Part shown: piece after piece, positions 1 to 7,561 of the stretch
Numbering within the stretch: the first letter of the stretch is position 1
Layout of the letters: the number at the start of each line of letters is the position of its first letter
NCBI RefSeq assembly: GCF_022808815.1
Contig: NZ_JAKZLC010000006.1
Location: 124,001-188,000, forward strand
From: Geothrix paludis
GTDB taxonomy: Bacteria; Acidobacteriota; Holophagae; Holophagales; Holophagaceae
Length of the DNA: 64,000 bases
Reading direction: 5' to 3'
Made by a program: the position numbers and the translations under genes
Notes under the pieces: generated by a model
What the model saw: only the letters and a program-made list of their open reading frames with translations
The model's database searches: none
What the model was told of the DNA's origin: nothing

Positions 1-144
1 GACATCCCCGTGATCATGGTGACCACCCGCGGCGAGGGCGTGAACATCGAGACCGGCTACACGGTCGGCTGCAACGACTACGTCACCAAGCCCATCAACG
101 GATCCGAGCTGCTAAGCAAGATCAACAACCTCATCGGTTCCTGA
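1..144 (+). CDS. cheY: CheY-like response regulator, C-terminal part (5' end outside window)
   Basis: The frame is open from base 1 to TGA at 142-144 and encodes the last 47 residues of a single receiver domain. Visible are the beta4 strand with the conserved Thr (VIMVTT), the hydrophobic/aromatic switch region, and the beta5 Lys-Pro (YVTKPINGSELL) that contacts the phosphorylated Asp. The phospho-acceptor Asp lies upstream of the window. The gene is followed at once by other chemotaxis genes on the same strand, so it is probably the CheY that carries the signal from the CheA at 1501 to the motor. A stand-alone receiver of another pathway cannot be excluded from this fragment. Confidence 0.85.
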   Translation, partial: DIPVIMVTTRGEGVNIETGYTVGCNDYVTKPINGSELLSKINNLIGS

Positions 145-197
145 CGCCTGGAGCCTTCCCGGTCCCGAACAACCGCAGCCGATTGCTGGAGCTTTCC

Positions 198-956
198 GTG
201 GCCAACGAACCCAACCAAGAATCCTACGTCCGCCGCGTGCTGGAGGAGACGCGCGAGTACGAGCGCCGCCTCCGCGAGGACAACGAGGGGCTGAGGGAGC
301 TCGTCGCCACCCTCGAGTGCGAGCGGGTGGCGCTCCAGAAACGGGTCGAGGAGCTGGAGGCTGGCGCCAACCAGCAGATGAGCGAGTTGAGCGCCCTGCG
401 GGAGCGGCTGACCGCCCAGGTGAACGCGAACCAGAAGTCCACTGAGCAGCAGCTGGCCATCGAGCAACAGAACACCAACCTGGCGAACCTCTACGTGGCG
501 AGCTACCGGCTCAACAGCGCCCTGGACCGGGCGGAGCTCGTGGACGCCATCCGGGAGATCGTCATCAACCTGGTGGGCTGCGAGGAATTCGCGCTGCTCG
601 AGCCGAACGGTGCCGGCGGATGGCAGATCTGCGACTCCATGGGCCTGCCCGAGGACTTCCTGGCCAGCATGACCCGCCCCGACGGGGTCCTGGCCGGCCA
701 CCTGAAGTCCCGGAAGATGCACGTGACGGATCCGGCGGTCCTCAGCATGGATGAGTTGGACGTCTCCAGGCCCTCGGCCAGCATCGTCATGAGCGTCGGG
801 GACGAGACGGTGGGAGCCGTCGCCATGTACCGCCTGCTGCCCCAGAAGTCCGGCCTCGAGCCCCTCGACCGGGAGCTCTTCGACCTGCTGGCCGCGAACG
901 CGGCCATGGCCCTCTACCGGCTGAAGCTTCAGGAATTCGTGAAGGGCGGGAAGTAG
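198..956 (+). CDS. coiled-coil plus GAF-like protein in chemotaxis operon
   Basis: No named family recognised. Residues about 10-90 are a strongly charged coiled coil rich in Glu, Arg and Leu. Residues about 95-245 look like a GAF-type sensory domain: helix with ALDRAELVDAIREIV, then beta strands including EEFALLEP and a closing helix DLLAANAAMALYRL. There is no signal peptide or membrane segment, so it is cytoplasmic. The start chosen is GTG at 198 because GGAG at 188-191 lies 6 bases upstream; an in-frame TTG at 183 would place that site inside the gene. It sits between cheY and cheD, suggesting a soluble accessory or input component of the array. The function is inferred from context only. 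Confidence 0.7.
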   Translation: MANEPNQESYVRRVLEETREYERRLREDNEGLRELVATLECERVALQKRVEELEAGANQQMSELSALRERLTAQVNANQKSTEQQLAIEQQNTNLANLYVASYRLNSALDRAELVDAIREIVINLVGCEEFALLEPNGAGGWQICDSMGLPEDFLASMTRPDGVLAGHLKSRKMHVTDPAVLSMDELDVSRPSASIVMSVGDETVGAVAMYRLLPQKSGLEPLDRELFDLLAANAAMALYRLKLQEFVKGGK

Positions 957-991
957 CCACCCCCCGACGCTTGACCGCACCAAGGAGACCC

Positions 992-1492
992 ATGCCCCAC
1001 TCGCCCACCCCTGGCTGGATCCCGGCGGATGCCGCCAGCGGTGGTGTATCGGTCTACCTGCATCCCGGGCACCTGCACGTGTCCCTCGTGCCCTGCACCA
1101 TGACCACGATCCTGGGTTCCTGCGTGGCGGTCTGCCTCTGGGATCCCGTCTCGCGGGTCGGGGGCATGAACCACTTCCTGCTCGCCCACCATCCGGCGGG
1201 AGAGCCCGATTCGGCGCGCTACGGCGATTCGGCCACGGACCTGCTGATCGGCGCCGCGGCCCGGGCGGGCGGATCCCTCGGGCGGCTCCAGGCCAAGCTC
1301 TTCGGCGGGGCCTGCGTGCTGGGATCGGCGGCCCCCGGCGCCAACCACCTCGGGCTCAAGAACGTGCAGGTGGCCCGGGAGCGGCTCGCCGCCCACGGCA
1401 TCCGCGTGGTGAGCGAGGACGTGGAGGGCGCCCGCGGCCGGAAGATCCACTTCCAGACCCTGGATGGCGCGGTGCTGGTGAGGACGCTCTAG
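992..1492 (+). CDS. cheD: chemoreceptor glutamine deamidase CheD
   Basis: CheD deamidates specific glutamines of chemoreceptors to glutamate and in some species binds CheC. The catalytic triad of the family is present with its normal spacing: Thr38, Cys44 in LGSCVAVCLWDP, and His61 in GGMNHFLL. The 166-aa length is normal. The start is ATG 992 behind AAGGAG at 982-987; an in-frame TTG at 971 has no ribosome site. It ends 8 bases before cheA, whose AGGAGG overlaps the cheD stop codon, so the two are likely translationally linked. The substrate is probably the MCP at 3208. Confidence 0.93.
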   Translation: MPHSPTPGWIPADAASGGVSVYLHPGHLHVSLVPCTMTTILGSCVAVCLWDPVSRVGGMNHFLLAHHPAGEPDSARYGDSATDLLIGAAARAGGSLGRLQAKLFGGACVLGSAAPGANHLGLKNVQVARERLAAHGIRVVSEDVEGARGRKIHFQTLDGAVLVRTL

Positions 1493-1500
1493 GAGGCCGC

Positions 1501-3126
1501 ATGGACATCGATCTCAATGCCATCCGCGCCACGTTCTTCGCCGAGACCGGCGAGCACCTGAACGAGTTCGAGGGGGCCCTGATCGAGCTGGAGCGGCAGC
1601 CCGGGGACAAGGCCCTGGCCAAGACCATCTTCCGGATCGCCCACACCATCAAGGGGGACGCCTCCATGGTGGGCTACACGGCCATGACGGAATTCGCCCA
1701 CGGGCTGGAGAGCCTGCTGGAGAAGATCTCCGGAGGGGCCCAGCCCTTCACGCCCACCCTGGCCACCATCCTCCTGCGCTCCGTGGACGCCCTCCGGGCC
1801 CTGGCGGGGGCCGAGGATCCGAGCCTGATGCCGGCCGGCACCCGGGAGCTCCTGAACGAGCTGGAAGGCGCCTCGCACGGGGGTGGAACGGCGCAGCAGG
1901 AGCCCCAGGCCGGAGCCGAGCGGCGATCCCGGGCCCGGGACACCGCCAAGACCCTCCGGGTGAAGGTGGCCAAGCTGGACCGGATGCTGGACCTGGTCGG
2001 GGAGCTGGCCATCAGCCGCGGCCGGCTGGACACCCAGATCGCCACGCTCGCCGGGGCGAAGGCCTCCGCCATCCAGGACGCCCACCGGGACATGGACCGC
2101 CTCTTCATCGAGCTCCAGGAGCATGTGATGCAGGCCCGGCTCGTGCCGGTCGGCACCCTCTTCCAGGGGTACACCCGGGCGGTTCGGGACCTGGCCCTCC
2201 ACACGGGCAAGGAGATCGACCTCGCCATCGAGGGAAGCGACGTGGAAGTGGATAACGCCGTGGTCGAGCAGCTGCGGGAGCCCCTCATCCACCTCCTCAG
2301 GAACGCCATCGACCACGGCATCGAGAACGGCGTGGAACGGCGGGCCGCGGGCAAGTCCCCCTGCGGGCACATCAACCTGAGGGCCCGGCACGAATCGGCC
2401 TTCGTGATCATCGAAGTCGCCGACGATGGCGGCGGGATGGCGCGGGAGAAGCTGCTGGCGCAGGCCCGGAAGTGGGGCGGCGTGGAGGACGTCGACCGGC
2501 TCAGCGACGCGGACCTCCAGGCCCTGATCTTCGAGCCGGGGTTCTCCACGGCCACCCGGGTGACGGACCTCTCCGGACGGGGCATCGGCATGGACATCGT
2601 GCGGCGCGCCGTGGAGCGGCTGCGGGGCACCATCTCCGTGAAGAGCCTTCCGGGCCAGGGCACCACGTTCACACTAAGGTTCCCACTGACGCTCGCCATC
2701 ATCGAGGGGTTCGGGGTCACGGCCGGGGACGAGTCCTACGTCATCCCGCTGGATGCGGTGGTCGAATGCGTCGACCTCCCCGCCGAGCAGCGCAGCGAGG
2801 TGGAAGGTTCCGGCGTGCTCAGCCTGAGGGGCGAGCCGCTGCCCTACCTGGGCCTCCAGGAGCTCTTCCGCTTCGGGACGGGCGGCGAGGGCCGCCGGAA
2901 GATCGTCGTGGTCCACCATGGCGAAGGCCGCGCGGGGATCGCCGTGGACGACCTCCAGGGCGAGTGCCAGGCCGTGATCAAGCCGCTGGGCAGCCTGTTC
3001 AAGCAGACCATCGGCATCTCGGGTTCCACCATCCTGGGCAACGGCCGGGTCGCCATGATCCTGGACGTCCCGGCCCTCCTGCGCGAGGCGGTGATCCGCA
3101 CCGCGGCCCGCGGCGAGACGCCCTGA
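1501..3126 (+). CDS. cheA: chemotaxis histidine kinase CheA (P2-less)
   Basis: CheA autophosphorylates on a histidine under receptor control and passes the phosphate to CheY and CheB. Domain order: Hpt/P1 (about 1-105, His48 in RIAHTIKGDAS), a linker of about 40 residues rich in Gly, Gln and Arg, P3 dimerisation domain (LRVKVAKLDRMLDLVGEL), P4 ATPase (N box HLLRNAIDHGIE, G1 DDGGGM, G2 GRGIGM), and P5 CheW-like domain (about 395-535). There is no room for a P2 domain, the CheY/CheB docking module, which explains the length of 541 aa against about 650 in E. coli. Start is fixed by AGGAGG at 1491-1496. Confidence 0.96.
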   Translation: MDIDLNAIRATFFAETGEHLNEFEGALIELERQPGDKALAKTIFRIAHTIKGDASMVGYTAMTEFAHGLESLLEKISGGAQPFTPTLATILLRSVDALRALAGAEDPSLMPAGTRELLNELEGASHGGGTAQQEPQAGAERRSRARDTAKTLRVKVAKLDRMLDLVGELAISRGRLDTQIATLAGAKASAIQDAHRDMDRLFIELQEHVMQARLVPVGTLFQGYTRAVRDLALHTGKEIDLAIEGSDVEVDNAVVEQLREPLIHLLRNAIDHGIENGVERRAAGKSPCGHINLRARHESAFVIIEVADDGGGMAREKLLAQARKWGGVEDVDRLSDADLQALIFEPGFSTATRVTDLSGRGIGMDIVRRAVERLRGTISVKSLPGQGTTFTLRFPLTLAIIEGFGVTAGDESYVIPLDAVVECVDLPAEQRSEVEGSGVLSLRGEPLPYLGLQELFRFGTGGEGRRKIVVVHHGEGRAGIAVDDLQGECQAVIKPLGSLFKQTIGISGSTILGNGRVAMILDVPALLREAVIRTAARGETP

Positions 3127-3207
3127 GGCGGCTCCGGCCGGAAGTCCCCCCATTTCCGCTTCAGACCCAGACCGTTTCATCCGTTTGTTAAGTAGAAAGG
3201 AGTCCCC

Positions 3208-4848
3208 ATGTTCTCGATCCGAGACCTGAAGATCAGGACGAAACTGTTCCTGGCGTTCGGGATCATCGCCGCCCTCCTCGTGGCCGTGGCCCTGGTCGGC
3301 AACAACGCCGTCGACCAGCTCAGCCGGGAAGCCAACGGCATCCTGAGCCACGAGTACGTCCTCGCCGAGGCTTTCACGAACATCGGCACGGATACCCTCA
3401 ACCTGCGCCGCTACGAGAAGGATGTGTTCCTCAACTACGAGGACGCGGCCAAGCGGGAGGGCTACGTCCGGAAGTGGAAGGAGACCCACGCCTCCCTGAT
3501 CGAGACCCTCGACCAGGTCGAGAAGCGGCTCGAGACCAGTGAGGACAAGGATGCCGTCCGGGCGATCCGCCTGGACCTGGGCACCTACAGCACGGAGTTC
3601 GAGCGCGTGCTCCCCCAGATCGACATGGGCCTGTTCAAGACCTCGCAGGAGCTGAACAAGGCGGAGGATCCCTTCAAGGACTCCGTCCACCGGCTCGAGG
3701 CCACTGCGGAAAAGGCGATGACCAGGCATGAGAAAGAGATGACCGCGAAGGCCCAGCAGATGCAGGGTTTCTCCCAAGCCGTCCTCCGGATGGTCATGGT
3801 GGTCACGATCGCCTCGGTGGTCGCGGCGCTGGTGGTGGCGTGGCGGATCTCCCGGGGCATCTCCGTCCCCCTGCTCCGGGTGGCCGAGGGCATGCGGAAG
3901 ATGGCCGATGGCGACCTGAGGGACAAGGTCGACGTGTCAGGCAAGGACGAGCTGGCCGAGATGGGCGCCGCCTACAACCGCATGGTGGAGAACCTGTCCC
4001 AGACCATCGGAGAGGTGAGGACGGGTGCCAACGCCCTGGCCTCGGCGGCCCAGCAGGTGTCCTCCACCTCGCAGGGGCTCTCCCAGGGGACCAGCGAGCA
4101 GGCCTCTTCCGTGGAGGAGACCACCGCCAGCCTGGAGGAGCTGAGCAGCTCCATCGAGCAGAACGCCGACAACAGCCGCCAGACCGAGCAGATGGCCATG
4201 CAGAGCGCCCGGGATGCCGACGAGAGCGGCCAGAGCGTGGAGAAGACCGTCGAGGCCATGAAGATGATCGCCGAGCGCATCTCGATCATCGAGGAGATCG
4301 CCTATCAGACCAACCTGCTGGCGCTGAACGCGGCCATCGAGGCGGCGCGGGCCGGCGAGCACGGCCGGGGCTTCGCCGTGGTGGCCACCGAGGTCCGCAA
4401 GCTGGCGGAGCGCAGCCAGGGCGCGGCCAAGGAGATCAACGAAGTGGCCGGCGGCAGCGTGGGCGTGGCCATCAAGTCGGGCGAGCAGCTGAAGGAGCTC
4501 GTCCCCGCCATCCGCAAGACCGCCGAGCTGGTCCAGGAGGTCGCGGCCACGTCGCGCGAGCAGGCCAGCGGCGTGAAGCAGATGAACAAGGCCATGACCC
4601 AGGTGGACCAGGTCACCCAGCGGAACGCCTCGGCGGCGGAGGAGCTCTCCTCCACGGCGGAGGAGCTCGCCTCCCAGGCGGAAGCCCTCCAGCAGTTGGT
4701 GGCCTTCTTCAAGGTGACCGGGGATGAGGCGGTTGCACGGCACGCCCCCGCCGCCCACTTCATGCATCCGGAACCCGCCCCGCTGGCGGGCCGGGCCATG
4801 AAGCCCGCGGTCGCCCTCGGCCAAGACCAGCACTTCAAGCGGTTCTGA
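3208..4848 (+). CDS. methyl-accepting chemotaxis protein
   Basis: Transmembrane chemoreceptor of 546 aa. TM1 spans about residues 13-33, a helical periplasmic ligand domain of four-helix-bundle type follows (about 34-190), TM2 is about 192-213, then HAMP ([14 protein letters not shown] onward). The cytoplasmic signalling hairpin contains the highly conserved tip [20 protein letters not shown] and the motif [18 protein letters not shown]. Gln/Glu-rich stretches on both arms are candidate methylation and deamidation sites for CheR, CheB and CheD. After the bundle comes a flexible tail of about 50 residues ending HFKRF, which fits the x-aromatic-x-x-aromatic CheR/CheB docking pattern. The start is preceded by AAAGGAG. 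The ligand is unknown. Confidence 0.95.
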   Translation: MFSIRDLKIRTKLFLAFGIIAALLVAVALVGNNAVDQLSREANGILSHEYVLAEAFTNIGTDTLNLRRYEKDVFLNYEDAAKREGYVRKWKETHASLIETLDQVEKRLETSEDKDAVRAIRLDLGTYSTEFERVLPQIDMGLFKTSQELNKAEDPFKDSVHRLEATAEKAMTRHEKEMTAKAQQMQGFSQAVLRMVMVVTIASVVAALVVAWRISRGISVPLLRVAEGMRKMADGDLRDKVDVSGKDELAEMGAAYNRMVENLSQTIGEVRTGANALASAAQQVSSTSQGLSQGTSEQASSVEETTASLEELSSSIEQNADNSRQTEQMAMQSARDADESGQSVEKTVEAMKMIAERISIIEEIAYQTNLLALNAAIEAARAGEHGRGFAVVATEVRKLAERSQGAAKEINEVAGGSVGVAIKSGEQLKELVPAIRKTAELVQEVAATSREQASGVKQMNKAMTQVDQVTQRNASAAEELSSTAEELASQAEALQQLVAFFKVTGDEAVARHAPAAHFMHPEPAPLAGRAMKPAVALGQDQHFKRF

Positions 4849-4858
4849 GGAGGCGGGG

Positions 4859-5407
4859 ATGGACACGAGCGTTCTGGCCGACCTGGCCAACCACGACCAA
4901 AGCCAGTACCTGTCGTTCTTCATCGCGGACGAGGAGTTCGCGGTGAGGATCCTGAAGGCCCGGGAGATCCTGGAGTACGGGACGGTCACCAAGGTGCCCG
5001 GGGCCCCTCCGACGGTGCGCGGGGTGATCAACCTGCGCGGCGCCGTGGTGCCCGTGGTGGACCTGGCGCTGAAGTTCGGGCTTCCCGAGCGGGAAGTCAC
5101 GAAGCGGACCTGCGTCGTGATCGTCGAGGTGGGCGCGGGCGAGGACAAGACGACCATGGGGGTGATCGTGGATTCGATCAGCCAGGTGGTGGACCTTCCG
5201 GAGGAGCAGATCGAGCCGGCGCCGGACTTCGGGACCAAGGTCAAGCTGGAGTACCTGCTCGGGATGGGGCGCTCCGGGAAGAAGTTCGTGATGGTCCTGG
5301 ACATCGACAAGGCCCTGTCCCCCTCCGAGCTCTCCTCGGTCACCGCCATCGCGGGGCAGGCCGCGGAGGCGGCGCTGGAAGGCGCGGACCCCGCGTCAGG
5401 CGACTGA
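4859..5407 (+). CDS. cheW: chemotaxis coupling protein CheW
   Basis: CheW bridges chemoreceptors and the P5 domain of CheA. The 182-aa protein is a single CheW/SH3-like fold: QYLSFFIADEEFAV at the start, then the signature VRGVINLRGAVVPVVDL, and VIVDSISQVVDLPEEQIE in the second half. There is a short acidic C-terminal extension after LSSVTAIAGQ. It starts 10 bases after the MCP stop behind GAGGAGGCGGGG and is followed 16 bases later by cheR, so it is in the middle of the operon. No membrane segments. Confidence 0.96.
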   Translation: MDTSVLADLANHDQSQYLSFFIADEEFAVRILKAREILEYGTVTKVPGAPPTVRGVINLRGAVVPVVDLALKFGLPEREVTKRTCVVIVEVGAGEDKTTMGVIVDSISQVVDLPEEQIEPAPDFGTKVKLEYLLGMGRSGKKFVMVLDIDKALSPSELSSVTAIAGQAAEAALEGADPASGD

Positions 5408-5423
5408 AAGGCCACCCCCAGCC

Positions 5424-6341
5424 ATGGACCAACCGCGGCGTCCCGCCTCTCCCGCGTCTGAGGCCGCGGGAGACTACTCGATCCGGAAGGAGGAGTTCCG
5501 CGCCTTCCAGGACCTGATTCACCGGGAATCCGGGATCTTCCTCGCGGACCACAAGCTGGCCCTCTTGGGCGGCCGCCTCCACGCGCGACTCCGCGCCCTG
5601 GGCCTGACCAGCTACGGGGAGTACTTCAAGGCCGTCCAGAAGGACGAGGCTGAGCGCATCGAGATGCTGGACCGGATCTCGACCAACGAGACCCACTTCT
5701 TCCGGGAGCCCCACCAGTTCGAATTCCTGAAGGCCCGCGTGCTGCCCAGGTGGGTGGAGGACGCGCGGGCCGGAAGGCGCCCCCGGTCCATTCGGGTCTG
5801 GAGTGCCGCCTGCTCGACGGGGGAGGAGCCCTACTCCATCGCCATGCTGCTGCTGGACCAGCTCCCGTCCGCGGAGGGCTGGTCCATCGAGATCCTGGGC
5901 ACCGACATCTCCACCCGGGTGCTGCAGAAAGCCAAGGACGCAGTGTGGCGCATCGAGAAGGCCGAGGAGATCCCCACGCCCTACCTCAAGGCCTTCATGC
6001 TCGAAGGGACGGGCCCCGAGAAAGGCAAGATGAAGGCCGGGCCGGAGATCCGGTCGCTGGTCTCCTTCTCCCGGATGAACCTGAACAGCCGGCCCTACCC
6101 CGTGCCCGGCGGGTTCGACATCATCTTCTGCCGGAACGTCCTGATCTACTTCAACACGGCCACCAAGGCGGGGGTGGTGGAGGAGCTGCTGGCGCACCTG
6201 GCGCCGAGCGGCCTGCTGCTCCTCGGCCATGCCGAAAGCCTCCACGGCCTCACCGAGCAGGCGCGCAGCGTGGGACCCACCATCTACGCGCCGCTCCAGT
6301 CCACCTACTTCAGCGGGCAGAAGCTGCCACGGCTGCGCTGA
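5424..6341 (+). CDS. cheR: chemoreceptor methyltransferase CheR
   Basis: CheR transfers methyl groups from S-adenosylmethionine to receptor glutamates for adaptation. The N-terminal helical domain (about 20-100) contains ISTNETHFFREPHQFE, the family signature. The SAM-binding Rossmann domain shows IRVWSAACSTGEEPYS, LGTDIS and FDIIFCRNVLIYF. The length of 305 aa is normal for a CheR without TPR repeats. The first 24 residues are a poorly conserved polar extension. The MCP at 3208 carries a possible docking tail for its beta subdomain. The ribosome site is weak (AAAGG at 5407-5411). Confidence 0.95.
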   Translation: MDQPRRPASPASEAAGDYSIRKEEFRAFQDLIHRESGIFLADHKLALLGGRLHARLRALGLTSYGEYFKAVQKDEAERIEMLDRISTNETHFFREPHQFEFLKARVLPRWVEDARAGRRPRSIRVWSAACSTGEEPYSIAMLLLDQLPSAEGWSIEILGTDISTRVLQKAKDAVWRIEKAEEIPTPYLKAFMLEGTGPEKGKMKAGPEIRSLVSFSRMNLNSRPYPVPGGFDIIFCRNVLIYFNTATKAGVVEELLAHLAPSGLLLLGHAESLHGLTEQARSVGPTIYAPLQSTYFSGQKLPRLR

Positions 6342-6465
6342 CCGTGATTTCAGGGGCCGGGCACGGCCGCCGATAAGAACCCTGACGTACGTATTCTCTT
6401 GTCTCGCGGCATCGGGCCACGTACTTCTTTAGCCAGGCCAGGACCACGCAGGCAGGTGGAGCGCG
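6342..6465 (+). other. intergenic region cheR-cheB
   Basis: A 124-base gap, the largest inside the chemotaxis cluster. It contains GCCGATAA at 6369-6376, identical to the -10 element of sigma-28 promoters, but no good TAAA -35 element at the expected distance (TCAG occurs there). Two related short stretches, ACGTATTCTCTT and ACGTACTTCTTT, occur further on. It may hold a separate promoter for cheB, but this is weak. Confidence 0.25.
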
Positions 6466-7545
6466 ATGTCAGAACTCCAGCGGAACCCCGGACAGCTCCC
6501 GATCCAGGTCCTGGTCGTGGACGATTCGGCCGTGGTCCGGCAGGCGCTCACGGCCATCCTGGGCCAGGAGCGGGACATGCGGGTGGTGACCGCGCAGGAT
6601 CCCATCTTCGCCCTCCAGAAGATGCAGACCCTGAGGCCGGACGTCATCGTCCTGGACCTCGAGATGCCCCGCATGGACGGCATCACCTTCCTGCGCCGGC
6701 TGATGAAGGACGATCCCCTGCCCGTGGTGATCTGCTCGAGCCTGGCCGCGCGGGGGGCGGAGGCGGCCATGCTGGCCCTCGAGGAGGGGGCCCTGTCGGT
6801 CATCACCAAGCCCCAGCTCGGCGTCCGGGACTTCCTGCACGAGTCGGCCATGCAGATCATCGACACGGTGCGCGCCGCCGCCCACTCCCGCCTGCGCCGG
6901 AGGCGGGCCGCGCCCCAGCACCGGCCGCCCATCGAGACCGGGGTGCCTGTGCTGGGGACCACCACGGACCAGGTGGTGGTGGTGGGGGCGTCCACGGGGG
7001 GCACGGAGGCGCTCCGGGAGCTGCTGTCCACCATGCCGGTGGATTGCGCGGGCATCGTGGTCGTCCAGCACATGCCGGAACTGTTCACCGCGGCCTTCGC
7101 CAAGCGGCTCAACGAGGTCTGCCGGATCGAGGTGAAGGAGGCCGAGGACGGGGACGGGATCCTCGTGGGACGCGCCCTGATCGCCCCCGGGAACCGCCAC
7201 ACGGAGGTGGCGCGGTCCGGCGGCCGCTACGTGGTCCGCGTGAGCGACGGGCCCCTGGTCTCCCGCCACCGCCCGAGCGTGGACGTCCTGTTCCACTCCG
7301 CCGCCCGCGCCGCCGGGTCCAACGGGGTGGGCGTGATCATGACGGGGATGGGCGATGACGGCGCTAACGGCATGCTGGAGATGAAGCGGGCCGGCGCCTA
7401 CAACCTGGCTCAGGACGAAGCCTCCTGCGTGGTGTACGGCATGCCCAAGGAGGCGGTGGAGCGGGGCGGGGTGGACGCTGTGGTGCCGCTCCAGGCGCTG
7501 CCGAAGGCCATCCTGGACGCCGTGCGGCGTGGGTGGCGGGGCTGA
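6466..7545 (+). CDS. cheB: chemoreceptor glutamate methylesterase CheB
   Basis: CheB removes receptor methyl groups and may deamidate receptors. The receiver domain covers about 13-130 with phospho-acceptor Asp64 (VLDLEMPRMDG) and Lys115 (ITKP). A basic linker (SRLRRRRA) leads to the catalytic domain with Ser176 (VVGASTGGTEAL), His202 (VVQHMPELFT) and Asp298 (MTGMGDDGANG). The Ser-His and His-Asp spacings match the E. coli enzyme. 359 aa is normal. It is separated from cheR by 124 bases and ends 16 bases from a convergent gene, closing the chemotaxis operon. Confidence 0.96.
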   Translation: MSELQRNPGQLPIQVLVVDDSAVVRQALTAILGQERDMRVVTAQDPIFALQKMQTLRPDVIVLDLEMPRMDGITFLRRLMKDDPLPVVICSSLAARGAEAAMLALEEGALSVITKPQLGVRDFLHESAMQIIDTVRAAAHSRLRRRRAAPQHRPPIETGVPVLGTTTDQVVVVGASTGGTEALRELLSTMPVDCAGIVVVQHMPELFTAAFAKRLNEVCRIEVKEAEDGDGILVGRALIAPGNRHTEVARSGGRYVVRVSDGPLVSRHRPSVDVLFHSAARAAGSNGVGVIMTGMGDDGANGMLEMKRAGAYNLAQDEASCVVYGMPKEAVERGGVDAVVPLQALPKAILDAVRRGWRG

Positions 7546-7561
7546 GGCGCCCACTCGGCCG

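Noticed and set aside
3937-5415. 492-aa minus-strand frame opposite the MCP and cheW
   Set aside because: Shadow of coding codons; no family motif, and both plus-strand genes are certain.
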